Made by a program: the position numbers and the translations under genes. DNA of 7,003 bases. Source: Frankiales bacterium (GTDB lineage: Bacteria > Actinomycetota > Actinomycetes > Mycobacteriales > SCTD01). The stretch spans positions 1-7,003 of the forward strand of contig JAODNQ010000125.1 of the NCBI GenBank assembly GCA_025464695.1, given 5' to 3'. This document shows positions 1 through 5,873 of the stretch, piece after piece. The notes under the pieces are model-generated. The model was given only the letters and a program-made list of their open reading frames with translations. It was not told the DNA's origin and searched no databases. The first letter of the stretch is position 1. Every line of letters begins with the position of its first letter.

Positions 1-84
1 TGCATGACCTGCGGCGTGAAGATGCGGCCCGCCGGCAGCTGCTACGTCTGCGAGAGCTGCGGCAGCACCAGCGGCTGCAGCTAG
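1..84 (+). CDS. nrdJ: Vitamin B12-dependent ribonucleotide reductase, C-terminal end (partial)
   Basis: This is the last 27 codons of a gene that enters from the left and ends at TAG (82-84). The residues carry paired cysteines: C1xxC4 at the left edge, C14xxC17 and C20, and the ending GSTSGCS. The KMRPAGSCYVCE core and GCS tail are the typical C-terminus of adenosylcobalamin-dependent class II ribonucleotide reductase (NrdJ), which reduces ribonucleotides to deoxyribonucleotides in the cytosol. In this family the Cys-rich tail is thought to bind zinc and to pass reducing equivalents to the active site. Only the tail is visible, so the state of the rest of the gene is unknown. The tail is intact, and a strong hairpin follows 12 bases after the stop. 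The identification rests on recalled family sequence. It is a distinctive match despite its short length. Confidence 0.88.
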   Translation, partial: CMTCGVKMRPAGSCYVCESCGSTSGCS

Positions 85-95
85 CTGACAGCACG

Positions 96-129
96 GAGCG
101 GGGGCGGCTGCACGCAGCCGCCCCCGCTC
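96..129 (+). terminator. GC-rich hairpin terminator after nrdJ
   Basis: A 15-bp perfect inverted repeat (96-110 with 115-129) closes on a 4-base CACG loop and begins 12 bases after the nrdJ stop. It has no T-run, which is usual for terminators in high-GC actinomycetes. The stem is symmetric, so it could also stop transcription of the minus-strand operon arriving from the right, whose last gene ends at 272. Confidence 0.82.
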
Positions 130-246
130 GCCGTTCGACCGGGACTCGAGGCGGCCGGCAGCGACGCGGGACGCCGCGGGCTCGCGTACCCAGCGCGTGG
201 GACACGGCCCCGACGACGCGGCGCGGAGCCGGCACGCCTGGATCCC

Positions 247-269
247 GCCGGCCCCTCGAGGTCGCCGGC
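247..269 (-). terminator. Possible hairpin terminator after the STAS gene
   Basis: Two GCCGGC hexamers (247-252 and 264-269) can pair as a 6-bp stem. The 11-base loop itself contains the palindrome CCTCGAGG (254-261). The structure starts 2 bases after the TAG stop of the minus-strand STAS gene. There is no T-run, and GCCGGC is common by chance in such GC-rich DNA, so the call is tentative. Confidence 0.35.
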
Positions 270-271
270 AG

Positions 272-610
272 CTAGGGCTGCACGGATGCCAGGGCGGCCT
301 GCAGGTCCTCCTCGGCCAGCAGGGCCGCGAACCCGACCAGCTCCAGCACCCGTCGAGGCGTGCTGCCCGACGGCGCCACGACCTTGTACCGGGCCCCGGC
401 ACGGGACGCCTCGCGGGAGAGCCGGTCGACCAGCCGGACCCCGGAGCTGTCGAAGAACGTCACGGCGGACAGGTCCAGCACCAGCCCCTGCGCACCCGCT
501 ACGAGCGATGCCGCCGCCGCGAGCACCGGGGGCACGGTGGTGATGTCCAGCTCGCCGTCGGCCCGCAGCACGCGCACGCCGCCGACGTCGGGCAGGGTCT
601 CGACGGTCAC
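272..610 (-). CDS. rsbV: STAS-domain anti-anti-sigma factor (RsbV/SpoIIAA type)
   Basis: A 112-residue single-domain protein, close to the usual 105-120 for RsbV and SpoIIAA. The STAS signature is clear: an ELDITT strand near residues 20-25 and the phospho-loop DLSAVTFFDSSG at 46-57. Ser55 aligns with the serine of SpoIIAA that its kinase phosphorylates. In the family, the unphosphorylated form binds a GHKL kinase/anti-sigma protein and frees the sigma factor. The GTG start at 610 is chosen because it overlaps the TGA of the upstream phosphatase-kinase gene (GTGA, 607-610), implying translational coupling. GGGTGG a few bases upstream is only a weak ribosome site. Its likely phosphatase and kinase are both on that neighbouring protein. 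That it is the substrate is inferred from gene order and the intact Ser loop. It could also serve another partner-switching system in the same genome. Confidence 0.92.
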   Translation of the reverse strand: MTVETLPDVGGVRVLRADGELDITTVPPVLAAAASLVAGAQGLVLDLSAVTFFDSSGVRLVDRLSREASRAGARYKVVAPSGSTPRRVLELVGFAALLAEEDLQAALASVQP

Positions 611-2517
611 GACGCCACCCGGTGCAGCTGCCGGCGCAGCACGACCGTGGTGCCGTCCCCGGCCTCGACGACGACGTCGTCGACCAGCGAGCCGATGATG
701 GTCAGGCCGCGGCCCCGCTCGTCGGAGGCGGTCGGGGTGCGCCAGCGCCCGCGGTCCTGGACCTGCACGACCACGTCCTCCGGGCCGTCCGCCCGGCTGA
801 CGACATGGGCCCGCAGCGTCACCCGCTCCTCGGTCCGGCGGCCGCTCCCGTGCTCCGCGGCGTTGGCCACGGCCTCGGACACCGCGAGCACGAGGTCGTG
901 CCGCGTGCCGACGTCGGCGCCGCGCTGCATGAGCCAGGTGCGGAAGTCGGTCCGGACGGCCGACAGGCCGGACAGGTCGGCCGAGAGGTCGCGCTCGAAG
1001 CCGTCGGCCGCCCAGGAGAGCAGCAGCACGCACACGTCGTCGCGGCCGCGCTCGTCGAGCAGCAGGGTGCTGGTGAGCGTCCGCACGGCCTCGCCGAGAG
1101 GGGCTGCCAACACGTGCGTGGCCGCCTGCGACAGCAGCGCCAACCCGTCGTCGAGCGAACGGTCGCGCCGCTCCACCAGACCGTCGGTGTACAGCAGGAG
1201 GCGGTCGCCCGGAGCCAGCTGGAGGGTCGCCTCGCTGCGCTCCTGAGGGTGCACGAACGCGCCGAGCGGCGTGGACCTGCCCTCCCACAACAGCCGGGGC
1301 TCGTCACTCGCGGGCAGGAGCACGGGCGGCGGGTGCCCGGCGCAGGCGTAGCGCAGCAGCCCGGTCGCGAGGTCCAGCTCGGCGTACGCCAGCGTCGCCA
1401 TGCCCGCTGCCTCGACCTGCGCGACGAAGTGGTCCAGGCGGGACAGCAGACGGGCAGGCCCGACGTCGGGACCAGCCACGGCCCGCACGGCGCTCCGCAG
1501 CTGCCCCATCGCGCTCGCCGCGCCCAGCCCACGCCCGACGACGTCGCCGACGACGACCGACAGCACACCGTCGTCGGCGAGGAAGACGTCGTACCAGTCG
1601 CCGCCGACCTCCAGCATCTCGACGCCGGGCCGGTACACGGTGGCGACGGAGAACCGGCCGTCGACGGGTGGCGGGACCGCGAGCAGCGACCGCTGCAGCT
1701 CGTGCGCGACGCTCGCGCTCTGCTCGTACAGCTGCGCCCGCTCCAGGGCCAGACCGGCCTGCTGCCCGACCGCGGTGAGCACCTCGAGGTCGAGCGGGTC
1801 GGCGCCGGCGTCCGGGCGCGCGACCAGCGAGAGCACACCCTGCAGGTCGGTCGTCCCGTGCAGGGACACCACCACTCGCCCCGCGTCCGGGGTGGCGGAG
1901 CGCTCGTGCAGGACGACGCCGGAGTCGGGCAGGGAGGCCTCACCGCTCGCCTCGCCGGTCGCGCCCTTCTCCTCCAGGCCCCGCTCCCGCTCCGCGAGCC
2001 AGAGCGTGGCGGCGGACCCGCCGAGCGAGCCCGTCGACGCGGCGAGCAGGACGTCGGCGACGGCGTCGACCCCCACCGCGCCGGAGAGCGCCGCCGTGAC
2101 CTCCTGCAGCGCAGAGAGCTGGGCGGCGGAGCGCTCGGCGGCGGAGCGGGCAGCGACCAGCTCGCGCTCGTAGCGGGCCCGGTCGCGCGCGCTGGACAGC
2201 GCCACCCGGACGACGCCGTCGACCGGCTCGCTCACGGCCGTCATGACGACCGGCGTGCGCCCAGTGGGCGAGCGCAGCTCGAGCGCCACCTCGTCCACCC
2301 GGCCGTCCACGTGCAGCAGCGGGAACAGGTGCGTCTCCCAGAAGATGCGCCCGCCGACGGACAGCAGGTCGCTGAAGCGGAGCCCGTCCAGCTCCGCCGC
2401 CGCCCGGCCGACCCACTCGCGCAGCAGCGCGTTCGCCTGCAGGACCGTCCCGTCGGCGCGGAGAGTCAGCAGCGCGCAGGGTGCTCCTTCCCAGCCGTCC
2501 GACAGGGGGGAGCTCAC
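607..2517 (-). CDS. rsbP: PAS-GAF-PP2C (SpoIIE) phosphatase fused to RsbW-type HATPase kinase
   Basis: A 636-residue cytosolic protein with no membrane segment. Domains in order: PAS (about 8-105), whose APCALLTL start and FWETHLFPLL segment resemble the PAS domain of Bacillus RsbP; a charged, Ala-rich probable coiled coil (108-138); a short GAF-like domain (140-262); a PP2C/SpoIIE phosphatase (270-502); and a GHKL ATPase (503-630). The phosphatase keeps its metal-binding acidic motifs: GGDWYD (305-310), GDVVGRG (324-330), LLYTDG (441-446) and RDD (492-494). The ATPase keeps an N box with Glu548 and Asn552, a G1 motif QDRG (587-590) and a G2 motif RGRGL (601-605). By family, the phosphatase dephosphorylates a STAS protein and the ATPase phosphorylates it and may bind a sigma factor. 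The GTG at 2517 is used because it overlaps the TGA of the hydrolase gene. The frame stays open for 252 codons further upstream but only antisense-like, domain-free sequence lies there. Domain calls are firm. The RsbP name rests on the PAS type and the RsbQ neighbour. Confidence 0.93.
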   Translation of the reverse strand: MSSPLSDGWEGAPCALLTLRADGTVLQANALLREWVGRAAAELDGLRFSDLLSVGGRIFWETHLFPLLHVDGRVDEVALELRSPTGRTPVVMTAVSEPVDGVVRVALSSARDRARYERELVAARSAAERSAAQLSALQEVTAALSGAVGVDAVADVLLAASTGSLGGSAATLWLAERERGLEEKGATGEASGEASLPDSGVVLHERSATPDAGRVVVSLHGTTDLQGVLSLVARPDAGADPLDLEVLTAVGQQAGLALERAQLYEQSASVAHELQRSLLAVPPPVDGRFSVATVYRPGVEMLEVGGDWYDVFLADDGVLSVVVGDVVGRGLGAASAMGQLRSAVRAVAGPDVGPARLLSRLDHFVAQVEAAGMATLAYAELDLATGLLRYACAGHPPPVLLPASDEPRLLWEGRSTPLGAFVHPQERSEATLQLAPGDRLLLYTDGLVERRDRSLDDGLALLSQAATHVLAAPLGEAVRTLTSTLLLDERGRDDVCVLLLSWAADGFERDLSADLSGLSAVRTDFRTWLMQRGADVGTRHDLVLAVSEAVANAAEHGSGRRTEERVTLRAHVVSRADGPEDVVVQVQDRGRWRTPTASDERGRGLTIIGSLVDDVVVEAGDGTTVVLRRQLHRVAS

Positions 2518-3218
2518 GCGGCGAGGTAGTTCGTCATCACCGCGGTCAGCTGGTCCGGCGCACTGAGGTTCGGGCAGTGCCCGGTGACGTCGAGCAGGAC
2601 CAGCTCGCTCCCCGGCAGCTCCGCGTGCACGTACTGACCCACCTCGACGGGCGCGATGGCGTCGTCCCGGCACTGCACGACGAGCGACGGCGTCCGGACG
2701 CGCGCCAGGTCGCCCCGGTTGTCGGAGAGGAACGTCGTGCGCGCGAACCGGCGCGCGATGGTCGGGTCGGTGCGGCAGAAGCTGCTGGTCAGCTCCTGGC
2801 CGAGCTCGGGTCGGTCCGGCACACCCATGATCACGGGCGCGATGTGCTGCGACCAGCCGAGGTAGTTGCCGTCCATCGTCTCGAGCAGCTCGTCGATCTC
2901 CTCGCGGTCGAAGCCGCCCCGGTAGCCCTCGTCGTCGAGGTAGCGGGGACTCGGGGACACCAGGACCAGGCGCTCGAACAGGTCGGGACGGTCTGCGGCC
3001 GCCAGCACGCCCATCATGGCGCTCACGGAGTGCCCGACGAAGACTGCCGGCGGCAGGTCCAGCGCCTCGATGATCTCGACGATGTCGGCGGCGTACCCCT
3101 GCAGGCTGCCGTAGCGCGCCGGGTCGTAGGCCGACAGGTCCGAGGCACCGGAGCCCACGTGGTCGAAGAGCACGACCCGGTGGCTCTCCTCGAAGGCCGG
3201 CGCGACGTGCCGCCACAT
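2514..3218 (-). CDS. rsbQ: RsbQ-like alpha/beta hydrolase, main part of a frameshifted gene
   Basis: From ATG 3218 this frame gives 234 residues that follow Bacillus RsbQ closely (for example VAPAFEESHRVVLFD and VGSGASDLSAYD). The catalytic triad is intact: nucleophile Ser64 in GHSVS, Asp186 in QCRDD and His214 in TGHCP. In Bacillus, RsbQ is a partner of the PAS-PP2C phosphatase RsbP and is needed to activate it under energy stress. Plant strigolactone and karrikin receptors (D14, KAI2) share its fold. The first strands and the oxyanion-loop motif HGFGCDQ are missing from this frame but lie just upstream in another frame (3219-3310). Joining the two with one added base would give 265 residues, against 269 in Bacillus. 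No ribosome site at a proper distance precedes ATG 3218, so a true start there is unlikely. The 3' end overlaps the phosphatase start by GTGA. Either this is a sequencing error and the gene is intact, or the gene is recently broken. Confidence 0.85.
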   Translation of the reverse strand: MWRHVAPAFEESHRVVLFDHVGSGASDLSAYDPARYGSLQGYAADIVEIIEALDLPPAVFVGHSVSAMMGVLAAADRPDLFERLVLVSPSPRYLDDEGYRGGFDREEIDELLETMDGNYLGWSQHIAPVIMGVPDRPELGQELTSSFCRTDPTIARRFARTTFLSDNRGDLARVRTPSLVVQCRDDAIAPVEVGQYVHAELPGSELVLLDVTGHCPNLSAPDQLTAVMTNYLAA

Positions 3219-3310
3219 CCCTGGTCGCAGCCGAACCCGTGCGCGAACACCATCGGCGGCCCGTCCGGGGCACCGGTCACAGTGACGTTGTTCCTCAGGA
3301 TCACGTCCAC
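3219..3310 (-). pseudogene. rsbQ: Out-of-frame 5' end of the RsbQ-like hydrolase gene
   Basis: GTG at 3310 starts a frame reading MDVILRNNVTVTG and then VFAHGFGCDQ, matching residue for residue the start of RsbQ and its oxyanion loop. After codon 30 the homology jumps to the next frame. The junction on the minus strand reads CAG GG ATG TGG, so one base is lacking in or beside a run of three G (3219-3221). In its own frame the reading continues with unrelated residues to a TGA at 3023-3025. The start is supported by alignment with RsbQ and by a -10-like TAGATT six bases upstream, which fits a leaderless mRNA. There is no Shine-Dalgarno sequence. Confidence 0.8.
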
Positions 3311-3316
3311 TTGGAC

Positions 3317-3322
3317 AATCTA
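3317..3322 (-). promoter_or_regulatory. Putative -10 box of a leaderless promoter for the Rsb operon
   Basis: On the minus strand TAGATT (consensus TANNNT) lies six bases before the GTG at 3310. Transcription would then begin at or next to the start codon, as in many leaderless actinomycete mRNAs. The lack of a Shine-Dalgarno sequence agrees. No good TTGACA-like -35 is seen 16-18 bases upstream, and no GGGTAT sigma-B-type element is present. A 12-base imperfect palindrome (GTCCA-CT-TGGAC on the plus strand, 3305-3316) sits between this box and the start codon and could be an operator. Confidence 0.45.
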
Positions 3323-3500
3323 GGCCCTGATGTGCTGTTCGAGCGCGGCTGACCGGTGTCGGCTCCCGGTGGGACCGCGGCGTCGGACTGCGCGACCAGC
3401 CCCTCGCTCACCCCGTCCGAGGTCCCGGCGCAGGGTGCTCGGTCGTGTCGTCCCGTCCACCTCCGCACCCCTGCGGACCGCGGTCGCGCCGCGCTGGGAG

Positions 3501-3520
3501 CCCGGACGTCGTCGTCCGGG
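3501..3520 (-). terminator. GC hairpin, possible terminator of the dehydrogenase operon
   Basis: CCCGGACG (3501-3508) and CGTCCGGG (3513-3520) form a perfect 8-bp stem with a TCGT loop, about 90 bases beyond the stop of the minus-strand gene at 3612. It lies between two minus-strand transcription units and has no T-run. It could end the upstream unit, or be unrelated to termination. Confidence 0.4.
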
Positions 3521-3598
3521 AGGTGCGGGGCCGTTCCGCGTGCGCGGCGCTGATCCGCCGACCAGGTGGACCGGAGCTCACGTCGGTCCTGTGGCCGG

Positions 3599-3611
3599 GG
3601 CGCCGGGCGCC
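3599..3611 (-). terminator. Short GC hairpin abutting the small HTH-like gene
   Basis: Directly after the TGA of the minus-strand gene, GGCGC and GCGCC (3607-3611 and 3599-3603) can pair around a 3-base loop. It is only a 5-bp stem in very GC-rich sequence, so it may be chance. Together with the hairpin at 3501-3520 it could form a bipartite terminator. Confidence 0.25.
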
Positions 3612-3860
3612 TCAGTCGGGCGCGTGCTGCAGCAGGACGTAGACGTCGGTCCGGGTCATGCCGATCAGCTCGCCGATCTCCAGGAGCGTCATGTGCCGGC
3701 GTCGCATCTGCGCCGCGATGCCGGCCAGCAGGAGCGGGTCGCCGGCAGCGTCCTGCACCTGCTGGAGGAGGACCGGCAGCGGAGTCAGGCCGAGGCCCTG
3801 GTCGATGATCTCCTCGAACTCCGCCACGGCGCCAGGGTAGCCAGGCTGGGGCGGCTCCAC
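3612..3860 (-). CDS. Small conserved-looking protein with possible helix-turn-helix
   Basis: An 82-residue frame from GTG 3860 with strongly GC-biased third positions, as in the neighbouring real genes. I do not recognise the family. The N-terminal half is acidic and helical (EFEEIIDQGLG at 14-24, then Leu/Gln-rich). The C-terminal third, about 52-79, reads like a helix-turn-helix: MRRRHMTLLEIGELIG followed by MTRTDVYVLLQHA. It might therefore bind DNA or be a small regulatory adaptor. There is no signal peptide, membrane segment or cysteine. It begins 46 bases after the stop of the dehydrogenase gene and may be the last gene of that operon. No clear ribosome site is seen. A second GTG at codon 12 is an equally possible start and keeps the whole motif. 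Reality as a gene is likely from codon use; function is unknown. Confidence 0.6.
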   Translation of the reverse strand: MEPPQPGYPGAVAEFEEIIDQGLGLTPLPVLLQQVQDAAGDPLLLAGIAAQMRRRHMTLLEIGELIGMTRTDVYVLLQHAPD

Positions 3861-3906
3861 GACGCGCTGGGACGACCGACCACGGGCTGCCCCGGCCGGG
3901 TGCAGC

Positions 3907-4725
3907 TCAGCCCAGGTCGACGTCTCCGCGCCGCACCACGTCCCACAGCAGCCCGGGGTCCACCCCGAGGTCTGCCGCGACCTGCCGGCACACGGCGACG
4001 TCCTTGCGCAGGAACGGTTGCGTGCTGCTGCCGAAGTGCCCGAGGCTCGGGTGCCGCCGCGCCCCCGTCACGGCGTGGCTGCTGCCGGAGCTGTGGCTCA
4101 GCGCCTCCAGCAGCGGTGCCTCGTCGACGCCGAGCTGCGCCCCGAGCCGGACGGCGTCGTGGAGCAGCTGCAGCGTGGCGGCGAACAGCAGGTTGTTGAC
4201 CAGCTTCACCGCCAGCGCGGACCCCCGGGGTCCGGTGCGCAGCACGGGGTCGGCATAGGCGCGGAGGACGTCGGCGCAGCGGTCTGCTGACGCTCCCTCT
4301 CCACCGAGCAGCACGGTCAGCGTCCCGGCGCGCACGCTGTCGGCGGTGCCGCTGACCGGCGCGTCGAGGACCATCACCTCCCGAGCCCGGCCGCGCTGCG
4401 CGAGCGCGTGGACGACGGCGGGCGAGCCGGTGACGTGGGACGCCACGGTCGCGCCGGCAGGCAGCGCGTCCACCAACAGGGGGCCGACCTCGCCGAGCTG
4501 CTGGTCGGAGAAGAGGCAGACCACCGCCAGCTCCGCCCCGTCCGCGACCTCCTCGAGGCTGGCGCTCGCCGGGATGCCGCGCCGCTGCAGCTCCTCGCGG
4601 GCTTCCGGCCGCCGGGCATGGACGACGACGCGGTGCCCGGCGGCCACGAGCCTGTCGACCATGGGGGCGCCGAGCTGCCCGGCGCCGACGAAGGAGATGC
4701 GAGCTGGGGTCGCCGGCCCCTTCAC
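3907..4725 (-). CDS. NAD(P)-dependent beta-hydroxyacid dehydrogenase (3-hydroxyisobutyrate dehydrogenase-like)
   Basis: A 272-residue enzyme of the 6-phosphogluconate/3-hydroxyisobutyrate dehydrogenase superfamily, slightly shorter than the usual 285-300. The N-terminal Rossmann fold carries GAGQLG (14-19) for dinucleotide binding. The substrate signature DAPVSGT lies at 121-127. The second domain holds the catalytic lysine Lys174 in AVKLVNN, with Asn178, and a FLRKDV motif with Lys241 and Asp242. These enzymes oxidise short 3-hydroxyacids to semialdehydes, or run the reverse reaction. The exact substrate cannot be read here: hydroxyisobutyrate, tartronate semialdehyde and other hydroxyacids are all possible. 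It is probably cytosolic. GTG 4725 is chosen as start because it overlaps the TGA of the SDR gene (GTGA, 4722-4725) and gives the expected short lead before the Rossmann strand. There is no separate Shine-Dalgarno sequence, which fits coupling. The frame remains open upstream but only as the shadow of the SDR gene. Confidence 0.9.
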   Translation of the reverse strand: MKGPATPARISFVGAGQLGAPMVDRLVAAGHRVVVHARRPEAREELQRRGIPASASLEEVADGAELAVVCLFSDQQLGEVGPLLVDALPAGATVASHVTGSPAVVHALAQRGRAREVMVLDAPVSGTADSVRAGTLTVLLGGEGASADRCADVLRAYADPVLRTGPRGSALAVKLVNNLLFAATLQLLHDAVRLGAQLGVDEAPLLEALSHSSGSSHAVTGARRHPSLGHFGSSTQPFLRKDVAVCRQVAADLGVDPGLLWDVVRRGDVDLG

Positions 4726-5468
4726 GAGCGGCGGACGGCGCCGCCGTCGACGGACAGGGTCTGGCCGGTGACGAAGCTGCTGGCGTCCGACACCAGGTAG
4801 AGCAGGGCCCCGACGAGGTGGTCCATCTGGCCGTCGACCTGCAGCAGCTGGGCGGCGACCGCCCGGTCCCGGTTGGCGGGCAGGACCTTCGCGACAGCGG
4901 CGGGGGAGGCGACGAAGCCGGGAGCGATGCCGTTCACGCGGATGCCGTCCGGCGCGAGCTCCCGGGCCAGGACGGCAGTGAGGCCGTTGAGCGCAGCCTT
5001 CGAGACGCTGTAGGCACCCGCTGAGGCGAGGTACGCGGCGGACGACGACTGGTTCACCACGACCCCGCCGCCGCGCGTGGCCATCGAGGCGCGGCACGCT
5101 GCGGCACAGACCATCGGCCCGACGACGTTGACGTCGAGGATGCGCCGCCAACGGTCAGCGGGCAGGTCGAGCCCGAGGCTCCAGTCGCCGAGGTGCAAGG
5201 CCGCGTTGTTGACGAGGAGGTCGACGCCGCCGAACCGCTCGACGGTGCGGCGCACGGTCTCGGCGACCGAGGTCTCGTCCGTGACGTCGGTGGGGAAGGC
5301 AGCCACGCGTCCCCCCAGCCGCTGCGCAGTCGCGGCGAGGGAGTCCCCGTCGACGTCGGCCAGCACGACGGCCGCGCCACGCTGGAGGAGCGCGGCGGCG
5401 TACACCTCGCCGATCCCGCCGGCGGCGCCCGTCACGATCGCGGTCTTGCCTTCCAGGTCGTCCGGCAC
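4722..5468 (-). CDS. Short-chain dehydrogenase/reductase (classical SDR)
   Basis: A 248-residue classical SDR of normal length. Visible motifs: cofactor loop TGAAGGIG (13-20); an acidic Asp38 at the end of strand 2, which usually means NAD(H) rather than NADP(H); DV at 61-62; NNAA (87-90); catalytic Ser in NQSSS (139-143); YSVSK with Tyr153 and Lys157; and a PG pair at 183-184. It is complete with no broken motif. The family interconverts alcohols and ketones on many substrates, and this sequence does not reveal which. The GTG at 5468 is preceded by GAGGAG with a 6-base spacer, a good ribosome site. It overlaps the next gene by GTGA, so the two oxidoreductases are likely made together and may act in one pathway. 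It is first in its operon, since the 421 bp upstream carry no convincing gene. Confidence 0.92.
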   Translation of the reverse strand: MPDDLEGKTAIVTGAAGGIGEVYAAALLQRGAAVVLADVDGDSLAATAQRLGGRVAAFPTDVTDETSVAETVRRTVERFGGVDLLVNNAALHLGDWSLGLDLPADRWRRILDVNVVGPMVCAAACRASMATRGGGVVVNQSSSAAYLASAGAYSVSKAALNGLTAVLARELAPDGIRVNGIAPGFVASPAAVAKVLPANRDRAVAAQLLQVDGQMDHLVGALLYLVSDASSFVTGQTLSVDGGAVRRS

Positions 5469-5474
5469 GTGGGT

Positions 5475-5480
5475 CTCCTC
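5475..5480 (-). promoter_or_regulatory. Shine-Dalgarno site of the SDR gene
   Basis: GAGGAG on the minus strand, six bases before GTG 5468. It fixes this start and is the best ribosome site among the minus-strand genes here. Confidence 0.75.
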
Positions 5481-5727
5481 GGTCTGAGCGGTTGGTGGCG
5501 CGGAACGTCGCGTGAACGTCCAGGTCAGCGGATGCCGCAGTGTGCGCCCACGACCTGCGCTCGGAGTGCACGAGCCTGGTCAACGGTCCAGCAGTCTGGG
5601 CATGCCCCACCTCATGACGTTCCTGCGAGGACGACGCTCGATGCCAAGGCTTCGCGACGTCGGCCGGATCCTCACCGCGAGGGGCAACTCGATCTGCCCG
5701 CAGCGGTGACCGCACAGGGCGTTCCGA

Positions 5728-5744
5728 CAGCCGTCCATCGGCTG
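5728..5744. repeat. Small hairpin
   Basis: CAGCCG (5728-5733) and CGGCTG (5739-5744) form a perfect 6-bp stem with a 5-base loop. An 11-base palindrome (GCGGT-G-ACCGC, 5703-5713) lies just to its left. The role is unknown. Confidence 0.4.
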
Positions 5745-5761
5745 CTTCGACCTCGTAGCGT

Positions 5762-5873
5762 CTCCTTGTGGCGCCAGCCGTACGACTTCGACCCTGGTCG
5801 GCAGCGTCGAACGTCTCCAGCTCTCCGAACTCGCCGAGACCACCCAGCCGTCTGGAGACAGGTGCACAAGGAG
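5762..5873. repeat. Nested inverted repeats between HNH and SDR genes
   Basis: The outer arms are CTCCTTGTG (5762-5770) and CACAAGGAG (5865-5873), 9 bp and perfect. Inside them, GTCTCCAG (5813-5820) and CTGGAGAC (5852-5859) are 8 bp and perfect. A 6-bp pair (TTCGAC 5787-5792, GTCGAA 5806-5811) lies in the left half. The right arm starts 17 bases beyond the HNH stop, so on the minus-strand transcript this could be a branched terminator or a structured 3' element. Alternatives are a decayed mobile-element end, or chance. Confidence 0.45.

Larger units (their letters stand above)
3311..3611. other. Intergenic stretch without a convincing gene
   Basis: About 300 bp between the Rsb operon and the small HTH-like gene. 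Open frames here are Arg/Pro/Ala-rich with no recognisable domain and look like chance frames in GC-rich DNA. It contains the probable operon promoter at its left end, an 8-bp perfect hairpin at 3501-3520 and a shorter GC hairpin against the stop of the gene at 3612. Confidence 0.6.

Noticed and set aside
197..1246. Plus-strand frame across the STAS and phosphatase 3' region
   Set aside because: Ser/Arg-rich shadow of well-supported minus-strand genes.
622..2529. Plus-strand open frame of 635 codons opposite the phosphatase-kinase gene
   Set aside because: Product is low-complexity Arg/Gly/Gln/His-rich with no domain. It is the antisense shadow of a gene with strong domain evidence, common in GC-rich DNA.
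2518..3273. 252-codon upstream extension of the phosphatase-kinase frame
   Set aside because: It lies out of frame across the RsbQ-like gene, is Arg/Pro-rich without a domain, and the GTG at 2517 gives a PAS start matching RsbP and a GTGA overlap.
3330..4199. Plus-strand frame of 289 codons starting in the 3311-3611 gap
   Set aside because: Arg/Pro-rich with no motif, and it runs antisense through the small HTH-like gene and the dehydrogenase.
5512..5709. Plus-strand 65-codon frame in the intergenic region
   Set aside because: Arg-rich, no motif, no ribosome site before its ATG, and no neighbours on the same strand.
5762..5873. CRISPR array or transposon ends for the nested inverted repeats
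   Set aside because: There are no regularly spaced direct repeats, no transposase gene and no target-site duplication visible.
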